NCBI RefSeq assembly: GCF_041296385.1
Contig: NC_091017.1
Location: 54,558,214-54,622,213, forward strand
DNA length: 64,000 nucleotides
Origin: Aphelocoma coerulescens
Taxonomy: Eukaryota; Chordata; Aves; Passeriformes; Corvidae
Direction of reading: 5' to 3'
Made by a program: the position numbers and the translations under genes. The notes beneath the pieces are model-generated. The model saw nothing but the letters and a program-made list of their open reading frames with translations. It had not been told where the DNA came from and did not search any database. This document shows positions 26,812 to 39,600 of this stretch, in pieces. Numbering within the stretch: the first letter of the stretch is position 1; each line of letters begins with the position of its first letter.

Positions 26812-27165
26812 GGAAGGTTGAGAGGGGATCTCATTAATGCATATAAATATCTCAAAGATGGGTGCCAAGAGGATGATGGCAGATTCTCTTCAGCGGTGCC
26901 CAGCAACAAGACAAGGAATAATGGCCATAAACACAAACACAAGAAGTTTCACCTCAACATGAGGAAGAACATCTTTCCATTTAGGGTGGCAGAGCACTGG
27001 AACAGGCTGCCCAAGAGAGTTCACGGAGTCCCCCTCTCTGGAGACATTCCAAACCCCCCTGGACACGTTCCTGTGTCACCTGCTCCAGGTGGCCTTGTCT
27101 TGTCAGGGGGGTTAGATCATCTCTGTAGGTCCCTTACAACCCTAATGATTCTGTGATTCTGTAAT
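26812..27165 (+). mobile_element. CR1 LINE, 5'-truncated 3' end
   Basis: CR1 fragment in plus orientation. It starts at the block gttgagaggggatctcatta and continues tgcatataaatatctcaaag, ttcagcggtgcccagcaa, agaagtttcacctcaacatg, aggaagaacatctttcca, gcactggaacaggctgccca, tctctggagacattccaaac and ctggacacgttcctgtgtca. It ends in the tail cctaatgattctgtgattct, the diagnostic CR1 8-mer repeat. A frame from 26,809 of 115 codons runs through it and is a shadow of the element. Only the ORF2 terminus and 3' UTR remain. No target-site duplication is obvious. Confidence 0.95.
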
Positions 27166-30100
27166 TTGGACAGTTTCCGAAATTTTTTGATAGCCTTGAA
27201 GTGTGATTATGGTTACTTCGAATTTTACATTTGCTTTCACAGGTCTTTGTTCATTATTGAAAAAAACCATATAATAATGTAAAATTAATAAATTTAAAAT
27301 CTGTTGATTTTTAGTTGTGGCTGATGGAGATATTGAAGTTTTAGAGAAAAAAGTTAAATATTGTATGTATTCCATATTCCACAGACATATTGTAAACATG
27401 TAAACCCCCAAAATATTCTTTTTTGTGAAGCAAAGCTGAAAACACTTGTTAAAGTAAGTTATAGCATTCCTGCAGCAAAACTTCTTAGGCTATTTCTGAT
27501 TAAGGATCATCACAGGTTTTATTCTAGACTTTAGGTGTTCCATAAAAGTTTAAGGGAACATACTGTATGAATTCCCCAGAGACATATAAAATGTTTTTTC
27601 ACACTGAGTTAGTTTGAAGCAAATACCTCTGCCTCAGAGACAACTCTTGAAATGAGCATCTGTTTTCTGGTGTGATCTCAACATGATTTTACATGTTGCT
27701 CTCTATTATTTACTATTGTTGAAAAATCTGGAACAAATTAAAGAAAAATTATCTTCTGTTGTTTAGCAAGGTACAGAGGTCATTAAGTAATAGTTACTAT
27801 GACTTTTTCATAAACATCTAGCTAATTTATGTCAGTGAAACTGTAGTTATGTGCCCTTGAAACCAGTCAGGGTGGTAGGAGGTGGGCAGCAGTTGAATCA
27901 GTCAGTGGCAGCAGAGAGAAGTATTCTCTGGATAAAATCAGTGTACAGGGATAAGAAAAGCATCCAGGTGCTTGGGAAAGAGATTGGCACAACAGCAGAG
28001 CATGGCAGGTCATTGTTTGAGCTTGTTCCTTCAAAAGACTTTGTGGGAGTGAGAACTGAGAACACTCTTTCAAATGGGGAGGTGACCAGATAACAGAGAT
28101 GAAAGAACTGACTTCCCTAAGAGCAAAAGAGACACTGGAGTGAAAAAAACTACCTATCTCCTGGTGGAGGAGAGTTCCAAAAGTGGCAGTTGAAAGGGAA
28201 AGACTTCACAGAAATGACCAGCAAGAAAGAAAGACCCAGTGACTGCAGCATGACAATAGAGGGATGGCGAAGGCAGAAACTGCATAAGTGATGTGAGGCA
28301 TCGTGGAAAATGAGGTGTGGGAGACTGAGCAGCAGACTAAAAAGCTGCAGTGTTTGAAACTGAGAAGTAAAGAGGAAAAAAAGACTGAATACAAAGGGTT
28401 TTCAAAGAGGTTGCTGTCCATTAAAATCCTATGGCAGCTCAGACAAGCCAGTTTAAAAACTTGGGATGTTAGAGTAACTTTGCATATGTATTATTCAAAA
28501 ATAATAAAACTGTTTCATTGGAAGCTTGTCACTGATATTCATGAAAAGAGTAATAATGCTTTTGGACCTGAAACACACAGTCAGAGGTGCTTTCTTTGAT
28601 CTTTGGGAAAAAAAATGCACAAAAGGATTGTGCAATATGGTGCGTGAAGAGCTATTCTCAATGCTGTAGAGTAATCCTAATCCCAAACAGAATCAGCAGA
28701 AACAATAGAATACCCCCTTTCTGTAGTAAGCATCAAGCATCAAGCTTAATTCAGTGAGACTTACTTGCCTTGTCCAGCACAACACAAGCAGTCTCTGTGG
28801 AGGCCTGGGGGATTCCAGCAGTGTTGAACCCAATGTGTCTTTCCCATAGCAGAAGCAGGTAGCCAGGGACTGGCTGCAGTTTACAGGGACTTCAACAGCC
28901 CTTTGACCAAGCCCTCAGCCATAGGGAGCACCAGAATGAAGAAAAACACATAACATCAGAGGAGCAGTACAGATGAGAGGAATATTTTGATATCCCAAAG
29001 CAGTAGAAAGTTTGTATAGATGAAAAAAGAGGATGTGGAAAAAAAACCCCTGCTCTCTAGTTTTTCAGCTCTTGGTCTTTCATCCAATCTCACCAACAGT
29101 TTTTTTTTTTTCTTTCTCAGTGTTGTCTGTATGTCATATTTCTTCGGTTTTTCAGGTTTTTTTTAGATAAGCACATCAGTGCTTGCATTAAGTGGATTCC
29201 TGGGTAGTATGAAAAACACAGTGACAAGGTTTTCGATCTTAATGAATTCTATTTGACAAGGTTAATTAGAATTAACATGCTTCTATAGTATGCTTACATT
29301 GTATACATAGGTTTCATACAGAATTTAAAGGATGTAGAATAAGAATCTTTTATTCAATGTGTAATTTATTTTTTAGATGATAAAATAGTTTTCAGTTCTT
29401 TCCACTTCTTCTGACAGCTTGTGTTCACAACTGCGATGACTCAGAGAAGCGACATTTATGCTGAGCTGACTTTCTGAAGCCAATGCATTGCTCCAGGATG
29501 AGTGTTACTGTTCCTGTGTGACTGACCTCTTCCTGGTGTAATATAACTACTGTTAGACATAACTAGAATAATTTCTATGTGCATAATTTATGCAACTGCT
29601 TGCGACAAGATGACTCAGGCTTGCACTGATAAGTATATATGATAAGGAACTTCAGTGACTTGGAATATAAAACCAGATTCTCGCTCTTAAAATATACCTT
29701 AAAAAATCAAGACCCAGGGAAATGATGACTGATTTTTCACCAAACAAGGAACTTTTCCTCATTTTGCTTGGCTACCGGGAATGATAAGCATAGTAATAAA
29801 ATATGCCATGACAGACAAAGTCTTTTCGTGCTAATTGGCAAAAGCCATTAATGGGAGCTTCTTCTTCAGAACACTTCCTTCCTAGGTTTTCTATATGTGG
29901 GCATATAAAAGTAAAGTTGTATTTTTAATTTTCTTAAAGGAAATATTAAATAGATGCCCTCTAGCAGCATTTGCCACACACCAACCTAGCCAAAGCCATA
30001 AGCCATTTCGTTCATCATTTGTCCAAAGAGAACGTGCGGCTATTCAAGAAATCAATGTCTATATCCAGTCCTGATGCATGTATTAAAAATAGAATGCCAT

Positions 30101-31387
30101 AGGAGATGCAGTTATCCCAGTCTGATTCTCAAACATAGGTTAATTGCATATTATCACAAATGTAATGCAATTTTTCATACTTTGCCAGAGAGCCCTGTCC
30201 CACACCAGTGAGCACTCAGAACTGAGAGGAAAGAGGCCACCAACCCAAAGCTTTTCCTGACACCTTGTTGAAATCAAACAGTACTGAGGAGCTGGCACAG
30301 AAAAAATGAAGGAAGAACCTGGCATGTGCAGTTCAGGAGTATGACTTCAGAAAAGGACTTGGAATAGAAAACTTTTGGGTTAACTTCACTTTGGGACATC
30401 ACTTACATGATACAACTAAAATGCACTGTCAAAATATTGATGGATATGGCAGAGAGAAATCATGGAAATCATGATTCCGTGAGAAGCATTTTGGAAGAAT
30501 ATAATGAGAAAAAATGAAAGCAAAACATTTAATTCTGGTGATTATGAACTCTACCAGCATAGGTAGGTGTGATGCTTCTTTTCTACTTACTTTTCTTCTA
30601 TGAAGACTTACAGTTTATTTCTCTGTCAGTTGTTAAAAATTTCGGAATTGCCTTCAGAAATTTCAGTCAGAGTTTCAGTCTAAATTTCATATAAGTAAGG
30701 AAAATTAGGCTTTGGCACTGAACAGTGTGTATTAGGGAGTAGGAGGGGACTCTTTGTCATATGCTTGTTAATGCAGGCCTTTGCCTTCAGAAAATTCCTG
30801 GTTTGGTCAGTTCAGAGGTAAAACACCAAGTCAAATGAGCAATGCATATAATTTCCTTTATTACTGACAATCCTCCAAGGAATGCCAACAAATTAACATT
30901 AGAATTGGGCAAATATCTCTATAAGTAAATTTGATAATCACAGAGATCTCTATAGTGCAAATAGAATGCCTTCACAGATACGTAGTTTCAGTGATAAATT
31001 ATATCACGTAAAGTGCTGCACCCATTTGTTTGAGATCTTCATGGGCCTTAAAATATTTTTTTAATTTATCAACACAGAAACAAATAAATGATGCTTAGTA
31101 ATAAACTTGGAAAGCAAGTTTGCAATTCATGGTTCACACTGGAAATCTGAGAACTATGTTTAACCAATCATCAAGCAAAGAAACAAAAATACACTAGACG
31201 GTATATTTTGAAGATGAACAGCACAAATTTTGAATAATGGATGCTTGCAATAAACTTCTAATAGACAATCTTCAGAGTAAAAATTGCTCAGAGAAATAAT
31301 ACAGTGAATAATTAATACATTGGAGAAAATAAAGGCCTGTATACAGACAAATATTGCACAGAAAAAGAGATAAAATATAAAGAATAT

Positions 31388-31436
31388 AGAATTTGTTATG
31401 AAATAAAGAATTAATAAAGAATAAAGAATTTGTTAT
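31388..31436. repeat. Short direct repeat, period 37
   Basis: AGAATTTGTTAT occurs at 31,388-31,399 and 31,425-31,436, with intervening aataaagaat-type units that are themselves repeated. This is a low-complexity A/T local duplication. Confidence 0.8.
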
Positions 31437-31855
31437 TAATTGTTCACCTGTATTCCTGCTTGTAAAAAAGAACATACTTTCACTTCTCCTGCCATAAGTC
31501 TCGAGTTACCTCGTTGATTATACCCATTTTATTTCACAAATATACCCAGGCTATGTTAACTTCTGCTTTACCGGACACCAGTGTCAATGAGAGATCAGTG
31601 TCCTGAATTAGTCAACACCAGTTTACATTGACTGAGATCCTGGACTGTATTTCCCATTCCCTGTCTATACTGGTGTTCTCATTTGGGCCCACTAATGTTA
31701 ATGAACTAAACCTTGTTATCCCAGTAAAGTACAAAATTATTCATATATTCATAGCTATGAAGGTTAGAAAAAACTATTACATCGCCCTATCAGCTTTCCT
31801 CTATGAAAAGAACCATAAGATTTGCTAGTTCAGGAGAGCAAAGAAATTCACAGGT

Positions 31856-31905
31856 GTATATATATACATATATATTTTTTTTTTTAATTTTTTTTTTTTT
31901 TAATA
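31856..31905. repeat. A/T-only block with TA repeat and T runs
   Basis: A short TATATA-type stretch is followed by two 12- to 14-base T runs separated by AA, giving about 50 bases of nearly pure A/T. This is simple sequence; no element body adjoins it. Confidence 0.9.
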
Positions 31906-33539
31906 TGGCCCTTTAGTAAAAAAAAACAGGGAAAGGAAAATACCTACTCTCAGAGTTTAAATAGTTACCGTAGGTCACAGAACTTACTGTAGGGCAGAAC
32001 TGGGAAAGCCTTCCATTTTTTGCTGCAGTTATTAAGTTACAACATTTTTGATTGGATTTCCCAAAATCAGAGGCTGACAGGAGAAAATTTAGTGGAGGTT
32101 CATGACCCAGAGAGCATATAGGTTCCAAAATACAATTTCATGTGTAACAGTGCTGAAGCCTTTTTGTTTTGAGTCACTGCAACTCTTAACATCCCTACTT
32201 TGCAACTGTCTGAAAAATGGAACATGAACATTTTCAAGACTTTGTGTTCAAAAAGGGTTGGGGCCTAGGAAAAGGAGAAAATGTAGATAAAGTTAGAAAA
32301 GATGTACATCTTTTATGAAAACTTCCTGAAAATTCTACTGTATAATTTGAACTTCTTGCTGCATTGTAACATTGTTGTATAATTCCAAAATTGGGCATGT
32401 AAGACTCAGAGAATACTTGCACTGACAGTGAAGGATATTTAAAGACCCAGTGGTCAGTGCTGTAAAGGTTTATCTTGTGAAAGCATTTATGTATTGATAA
32501 CACTTCAATTGCAGGGTATCCACCACGTGAACAGTGCTGTTATAAAATGATGGATTTTCTAGAATGACACTAAATGAGAAGTTCAGTGCTGACCCAAGAG
32601 GACAGATGAGGCAAACAGGTAAAATATCTGTCATTTTCCAGTCATCTCTGGTTTTGCATCAAAAGATGTGACTGCACACATCTGAAGAAACCAGCATCAT
32701 ACACACACATTCCAGTGATTCAGCTCTCAAGTACCTCCATTTCTGTAACTGGGCTTTCTATTCTTTTATATATTGTTAGTGCTGAACCAGATATGTTCCC
32801 GAAGAAGTCTGGGTTTAGAGAGCCATGTTATTTTTTGCCCATAAAATCTGCTTTGGAAAAATATTAACTATTTCACACCTTGTGAAGAATTAGTCATTGA
32901 TACAGTGCTAATTTAAACAAACACATCCATCTTGTCCTACTCTTGCATTTATTAGCCATTTATGTGCCGTACTGACTACTTCCTCCATCTGAGAAGGATT
33001 AGTTCACATTAAGGCCTTGCAAGAAGCAAGCAGCTCGCAATTCCAGAAACTATGCAGTCTAACTGATATCATATGCATTAGATAAGAAAATAACACTTAT
33101 TTAGCCAGACTTACAAAGAAGTTTGTATTTTCTCTTTTGAGTGTGTTCTTTGTGAAGGTCTCTAGTACATTTCCTCCTTTGAAAACGAGTGTATAATGCT
33201 GCTGGTTAATCTTAGCCAGGCTGGGGAATTCTTATTATCCAGGAAAGACATATTTTCTTGGAATTTACTAATGCTGGAAGAAGCTCACAGGTCACTGACT
33301 AATTTTCAGAATGTATTTGGAGGCATTGCCCAGGCTCTTCCAGCCTTATGCTTATTGCATAATACTTTAATCTGAAATAGATCCCTTATAACCAGAACAT
33401 TGTAATGTAAGTGGCAAAAGGAGAACTTGTATTAGGGAACTCTTGCATTTCTGGGATGTCTGACTCTACAGCAAGCAAGAAAATAGGGATATGGATTCAC
33501 CAAGGAAATGCTGGTGTGATACCAAACCACATTTAACAT

Positions 33540-34360
33540 CACTTATTCTGCATCATTTTACTTGATGGATATTTAACATACTGGGCCATCACTTAATCAT
33601 TTTGCCATTTTATGGCAATGGTAAGTGGTAAAGCCATTACCCAAGAAATCTGCAAATATCTCGTACCCAGCATGTTCATCTAAGATATTTGCATAATTTT
33701 TAGGCCATACGGCATAACTGTCTTCTGTAAATTATTAGAACAGCAAACTCTTTCTCCTTCAGTTTGGCAAAACTTTTGGTCATCCTAAAGAAAGTGATAA
33801 CCCCACTCTAGACTGAATGTGAGATGATAAGTATATAAAATTAAAAGGTAATTGATTTATTTCGTGCATACTTACAGCTTATTTAGAGAAGTATGACGTA
33901 GATGTTTACAAAGTTTATTTAGATAATTAGAAATTATTGTTGGAGAAAAAAATTAAGTCCTTTTTTATAAATTTAGTGATCAAGATATATTGTCTGATTT
34001 CTATTCCATTTCTTAAAATCCATATTTGGTATGTAACAATATCGTACAGCTCAGAACCTGACATAGGCTTGCCCACCTTATTAATGGACAGCACAGGTCT
34101 CTCCAGTATAATTATCTGTATTCCTGCAGCAATCTTTCATGATTACTGCCAGGTTGATGTAGAGCAGTTAGCAATGTCCCTGTGTGCTATTATTGTCATA
34201 AAATCTCTGTAGATTGTTCATTTGCAAAGCCCACATAATGCCATGATGATTTTCTTCCCCTCTTATGAAAATACCTTCATGAGATAAATTGTTTCAATAA
34301 TTCTAGTAGTTATTCTATTTGCATAATGGAGATAAAAACTTTATACTTTTTTCTGTCATT
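33540..34360. other. Possible conserved noncoding (enhancer-like) segment
   Basis: The sequence is complex, non-repetitive and AT-rich, lacks long open frames, and carries dense homeodomain-type TAAT cores, two perfect POU-octamer strings ATTTGCAT (33,687-33,694 and 34,317-34,324) and a small inverted repeat TTGCCAT / ATGGCAA at 33,602-33,618. This texture is typical of vertebrate conserved noncoding elements. It is only an impression, because octamers are expected a few times by chance in 64 kb of AT-rich DNA. Confidence 0.2.
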
Positions 34361-35184
34361 AATATTCCTAGGATTAATTTTGCTGATGATGATGGGTTTT
34401 AGTTCTCTGTGTTCACAAATAACTAGCCTTGTTTTCAAAACTAGGTTTCCTTCTCTCCTTCTGTTTTTATTTTTGGTACATATGGATAAAAACATAGCTA
34501 TAAAATAGAAATTAAGCTAATCACTGCTGTAGTTAGGTCCATCATGATATTATAGGAAATTATTGCCAGACATCCCCAGCTATCTCAGGGAGGACATCTG
34601 TTTTGAATAATGTTGGCCTTGTTATGAAGAATAACACATTTCATGGGACGAACATGCAATCTTTCTAATGTTTCTGATAAATGCAACTAGAAGGAGCTTT
34701 GTTTTGTTTTTTCCATATATAGATTAAATCCAATCAAATAATGAAGGATATTTTCAGATTACTTGCCCGGGGTTCCTATTGTGCCAATTTAAGCATTGCC
34801 AGTGAATGTTTCTCAGTTAGGAAAGTCATGTTTAAAAACTAGTAAGACTAGTAAAAACTCCTTCCCAGTATGCAGAACACTTTTTGCAATTCTTGTGGGG
34901 GGGGTTTTTTGACACTTCTGTAGTTTAAAATGACTCTGTTCTCTTAATATCACTTTTTAGAGTGCATTTCTTCTATTCTCCCACCATTCTCAAGATGTCA
35001 CACGTTTAGTAGCCCCAACTTTATCTTCATACAAACACATTCTTAACTTTTAGAATTGTGTTGGATAGAACAAGTGCTGAATATATATTTTTAACACTCT
35101 TGTGAGTTTGCTGGATTTACCATGACCAAGCATCATTTGAAAAGTTCTTTACAAAATGTAGATACAAAAATGCTGCTAGCAAGG

Positions 35185-35605
35185 ATTTTCTTGCTATTTT
35201 CTAAGTCCGTGAGAGACTTTTCTCTCTCACAGAAGAGGTAGCAGGGATGTAAACACCCAAGCCACCTGCAACCTTGAAAAGTCTTCTTTATGGTATAGTA
35301 GAAAAATATTTTGACAATGGATGTTTTAGGATCTTAGCCAATCACCCTCAAGGGGTGGCTGGTCCTTTGTCCAATTAGACGATGAAGAAAAAAAGTCTAT
35401 AAAAGAGATTGTAAAATAATTAAATAGATCAGTCTTGCTGCACAATTCCTGCCTACTGGATCTTCTCTCCTCCTCCTCCCTATGGCTGCGGGACACGGTG
35501 ATATACCTTAGGGCCCAGGACTGTGGTAATAACAAAACTGTACAACAAGTGACTCTAACTGCTATTCTTATTCTAAGGATTTTGACTTCTCCGTTGTGTT
35601 AGAAC
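35185..35605 (+). mobile_element. Candidate solo LTR of an endogenous retrovirus
   Basis: The segment has the layout of a retroviral long terminal repeat in plus orientation: CCAAT at 35,338-35,342 and again at 35,371-35,375, a TATAAAAG box at 35,398-35,405, a pyrimidine-rich segment with ctcctcctcc at about 35,460-35,480, and a weak polyadenylation-type string (aataacaaaa) near 35,528. The start-proximal part is GC-poor and the R/U5-like part richer. No gag, pol or env sequence adjoins it, so a solo LTR is the simplest reading. An 8-bp-arm inverted repeat (GTGAGAGA / TCTCTCAC, 35,209-35,230) sits near the presumed left edge. Termini and target duplication could not be fixed, and the family assignment is left open. 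Confidence 0.5.
35398..35405 (+). promoter_or_regulatory. TATA box (TATAAAAG) of the LTR-like segment
   Basis: A consensus TATAAAAG lies 55 bases after the first and 22 bases after the second CCAAT motif. The spacing fits a Pol II core promoter with initiation predicted about 30 bases downstream. Activity is not implied. Confidence 0.45.
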
Positions 35606-36615
35606 TAAGTGATAAATACCAAAGTATTAGATGTGTGCCACAATGGCCTTCTAAAGACAGAACTAACCCTAAAAAAGAGCAGACTTTAGATGCTGGAATG
35701 CTTTATCCCAAGTTGTGCAGGCCTCCCTAACATGCTCAGTGATGTTTGACATCTTGGATGACTCAGCAATGACCCAGTCTGCTGGGGAAATCTGGATATT
35801 TATGTCGAATTACTGAAAATATTATTTCCCACTGTAAAAGAAAGCAGAAAGGTTCATAGGTAGTATTCTGAATGTAGATTTTTGTGTGAGTGAGAATGCA
35901 GGTGCACAAATGTGCATGATGGCTGGCTGTGGGTATGAAGTACAAAGAGAGCACAAAAGTTTGCAAGTAACCCCTAAGTCTGGGTCTCCATGAAAGAAGA
36001 AACATAAAGTACTTTATTGCACTTTTTTATTTTCTAAAATTATCCTAATGTATATATTTTACCATTCTGGTTGTTTAGATTTCAAATACAGCTTGTCTAC
36101 TTTTGAATTAGCAGATTTATTTTTTAATTTTTTTTACACTTAAAGCAGGTAGTACACTTAAGATCATACTTTGTTCTCTTTAATTGAATTTATAAAGGCA
36201 AAAGTTAGCAGATATTAGTGTAAGGAAAACTATATTTAAAGCTAGATTAACCTAAATGTATCAGATGATAACTGCTACATTCCCAAGGAAGGGAGAGGAA
36301 GGTACCAACCAGTATCACAGAGGCTTTCCTTGCTGGTTCTCAGTGCAGGGAGGAAACATACCTGGAAAAAATTGTGTATATGAAATCTTCCTCACTGTGA
36401 TTTAGAAAATGGGTGTTATCAGGACCTACCAGGTAACAGGTAATGTGTTCTGGGATGGTGACTGACCTCTGTAACCCCTTTTTTCCTTCCCAGAAACAGA
36501 GTGACAGCAAGAAGGAGTCAAGCCTGTGGTGGCACCAAGGGTATGGAGCAGAAAACTCTGGGGAATAGAACAAAAGAAAGCAAAGCCAAAGTTGAGGATG
36601 AGACAAAGAGGTAGA

Positions 36616-36653
36616 AAATGGAGGAAAATATAGATTAAATGGAGGAAAATATA
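36616..36653. repeat. Tandem duplication, period 21
   Basis: The 17-mer aaatggaggaaaatata occurs at 36,616-36,632 and 36,637-36,653 with four bases (gatt) between. A recent-looking perfect local duplication. Confidence 0.9.
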
Positions 36654-39600
36654 AATTTTATTCATTCAGTGGCTTTAAGTTTCTACCATGGTAGCTGCTT
36701 CTTAACACCCTTAAGCAGCTTGTGGCAACAGGCAGCCCCAACTCTCCAACCACAAACACATTTTTCCTTTATTTTTCCCAATCTTTTTTTGTCTTGTCCA
36801 TTTAATTTAAGAATGGTTTGAGGCAGATCTGTATGTCAATAAATGGTTGTGGAAAGTTCATTGTGACAGCAGGATGACCTGGGTGAGGGATATTGCAGTA
36901 TATATAATAACAGGTAACATAAAATCAACATCCAGAATTTTTTATATTTTATTGGGTAAAGGTCTCTCTAGTTCCAAAATTTTCAGTGTTCTGTGCACAG
37001 CTCCATCACTTATTTCTTAAAATCCTTTACATTAGAACTAAATAAAAGTCTAGAAGTGATGAAAATAGACCAGCAGTTCTTTAAATTAAACAAAGGAATT
37101 CCACAACATCATAAACTTCCTTCATCAATAATTTTATATCCTGTCACTAGACAATTTGTTGTATTTTGACATAGACTGTGTGAAGCAATGTAAGTAATTG
37201 TTGGCATAATTACTAACTCCCATTTCACTAAAAGTTAGTTTAAATTTTGTCTTGGATTAATGTTTTGAGCAGAGAGAATTTTGCACGTGAATGGATGCTC
37301 TTCTTGTTTGGAGCAGAATTTCTCTGATTTCATGTTAGAGATATAAACCCGCAGAATTGCCAGAAGAATAAAAATGGCAAAATATGCTGCATAACAGTAG
37401 TTGCAGAATATTTAAAAGGTGTACTATAAATCCAAGAAAAAATTGACAATTCAGATCAATTTCATTTGCATTTAAAGATAATCAGTTCCAAGAATGAAAT
37501 GTTGCTTGATCAGGTAATGGCTTCATTAACAGCAGTTAATCACATACTACCTCCATCTAATTTTCAGAACTTGGAATTAGTTATTCAAATTATAGCAATT
37601 AAAATATCTCAGTCAAAGACTTGATTCATTTGAGAAAAATACTTATGTAAACTCGCCATAGGTTTATTGATCATTTCTAAGAGCCAGAATGTGAGCTGAA
37701 TAGCTAAATCTAAAAGAAAAAATATGGTATGAACTAGATAAATATAGGATTTTGCATGTAGAAAAATGGAGACATGAACAAAATAAGTGTTGTTCTTTTA
37801 TTTATAGGAAGCTCAAGTCTGGAATTTTACTGTGTCTTCGTTAATGTGGAAAAATTAGAATTTCTTATTTTCATGAGCCCAAATAACATATTAGAGCTAC
37901 TAGCAAATTTGTTTCAGTTTCAGCTCTTAGAAAGCAGCGATCCTTGGAAACAGATGTCAAAAAATAATTAACAACCACAACAAAAAACACTCCTCACAGC
38001 TTTCCTTTTTCTGTGTCCTGGATGAAATCCAGTGGAAAAAGTCATCCATTTGCCATTTAGACACAGCAAAAATAAGCCGAGAAAGTGAATAAAGAAAAGT
38101 TGCAATTTCCCTAAGCATTATGTGATTTATGAATATTGTGATTTTGAATGCTTCATACAGTATTATATTTTAATCACTGTGTCTTCAGAAATAATATTCC
38201 AGTGTGTCGGATGCCAGGATATAAAACAATTGTTAGTTCTATGCCTTGAGGATTTTCAAGGCTGGAGGAGGTGAATTGTACCACGTGTCTCATGTACGAC
38301 CAAAATAGTTCCACTGGCTGTGTACAATGCATAGTCTTCTGTCGAGCAAGGAGCACCTGACCTATGCTCATATTATGCTCTAGCAGTTTAAATTTCTAAA
38401 TGATGCTGACTGACAACTTGCAATATACATCTAGATAGATTTTATTTTTTTTCTTTTTTCCCTCAAGAATAAAACTGTAAGTTAAAATAGCATAGTCACA
38501 GATCTCAGGTGAGGAATTCAGTACCAGAAATGCAGCAGTCTTGTTTTGTTCAAAATTTATTCATAGTATCCTGAGAGCTGCTTAAAATATTTTTGCTATT
38601 CAATAAATATTTTTTATACAAATAGAACAGTGTATGTCTGAAAATTACCTGAAACCACTGGTATCTACCTTTACACATTTTACATAAATTGATCAAATTT
38701 TTAAAATGCCCTGAATCTTCCCCAGTCTCCAGCATGGGATTGAAGAGCAATAAAAGAAGAATGGGATGTAAAGCTTATACCTAGTCTATGGTCAGCATTT
38801 CCATACCTCCTACTTTGCCTAGCCAAGGAAACCTGTGCAGATCACACATGAGATGCAGTTTCTTTTTCTGGTAAGGCAAGGATGTTAACCATGGATTCAT
38901 CTGATCCTAATCATCCATGGGAATACAGCTGTGTTTCCCTTCTCCATTCATCGCACATTCATCTTTTCTAAAAGAAGTTAGGCCAAAGGGATGTCTTAGA
39001 ACATCTCTAATTATTAATATAAAGTATAGTTAAACTGATGTAGTATTTCAAGTTAAAGAAAACCATGTGAAAACAAATCTGCAGTAGCATTTTGACTGGC
39101 TGAAGGTCTTCTTAGTCTTGAACCCATGGTCAGTTTGCATGAATGAGTCATCAGGTCTTTTCACTGCTCCTTGCAAGTGGTTTTTGTATCAAGAGAAAAA
39201 AAGTACAGTTGATTTTTAAAAAGAGGTCATGATTACTTTCCTAATTTGCATAATGAACAGCTGTTTCATAATTAATACACTACTTAAGTTCTACTAGTGA
39301 AAGCATGCATTGCCCATGCTCAGTGAAATTTAAAAGCACAATGAAATCAGGAAACATTCCCATTTGTCATCCCTTCCATGGGCCTTTACTTTTCCTAACA
39401 CTTTTGTTTGAGCTGAATATCTATCTGAGATAAAAGACCACAATGTTCTTGGTCTCAAAAGCCCCAGATACATAAAGCATTCACTGATTACTTCCCAGTT
39501 AACCCCAAATTCATAGAGTGGTGAATTAATAGATACATTGGATTATTTTAATGACTTACAGTAAATGTACCAAGACCTTACTGTAGTCTTTTTTTTAAAT

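Larger units (their letters stand above)
27170..35180. other. Non-coding AT-rich DNA, no gene seen
   Basis: Eight kilobases with no supported gene. It contains a 12-base T run at 29,100-29,111, two TGACTCA (AP-1-type) heptamers at 29,437 and 29,611, a 12-base direct repeat (agaatttgttat) at 31,388 and 31,425, an A/T block at 31,856-31,905 and a block of conserved-noncoding-like sequence at 33.5-34.4 kb. Confidence 0.5.

Noticed and set aside
29100..29121. T-run followed by CTTTCTCAG as a splice acceptor
   Set aside because: No open frame or donor site follows at a reasonable distance; polypyrimidine plus AG is common. A similar case at 63,794-63,811 was rejected for the same reason.
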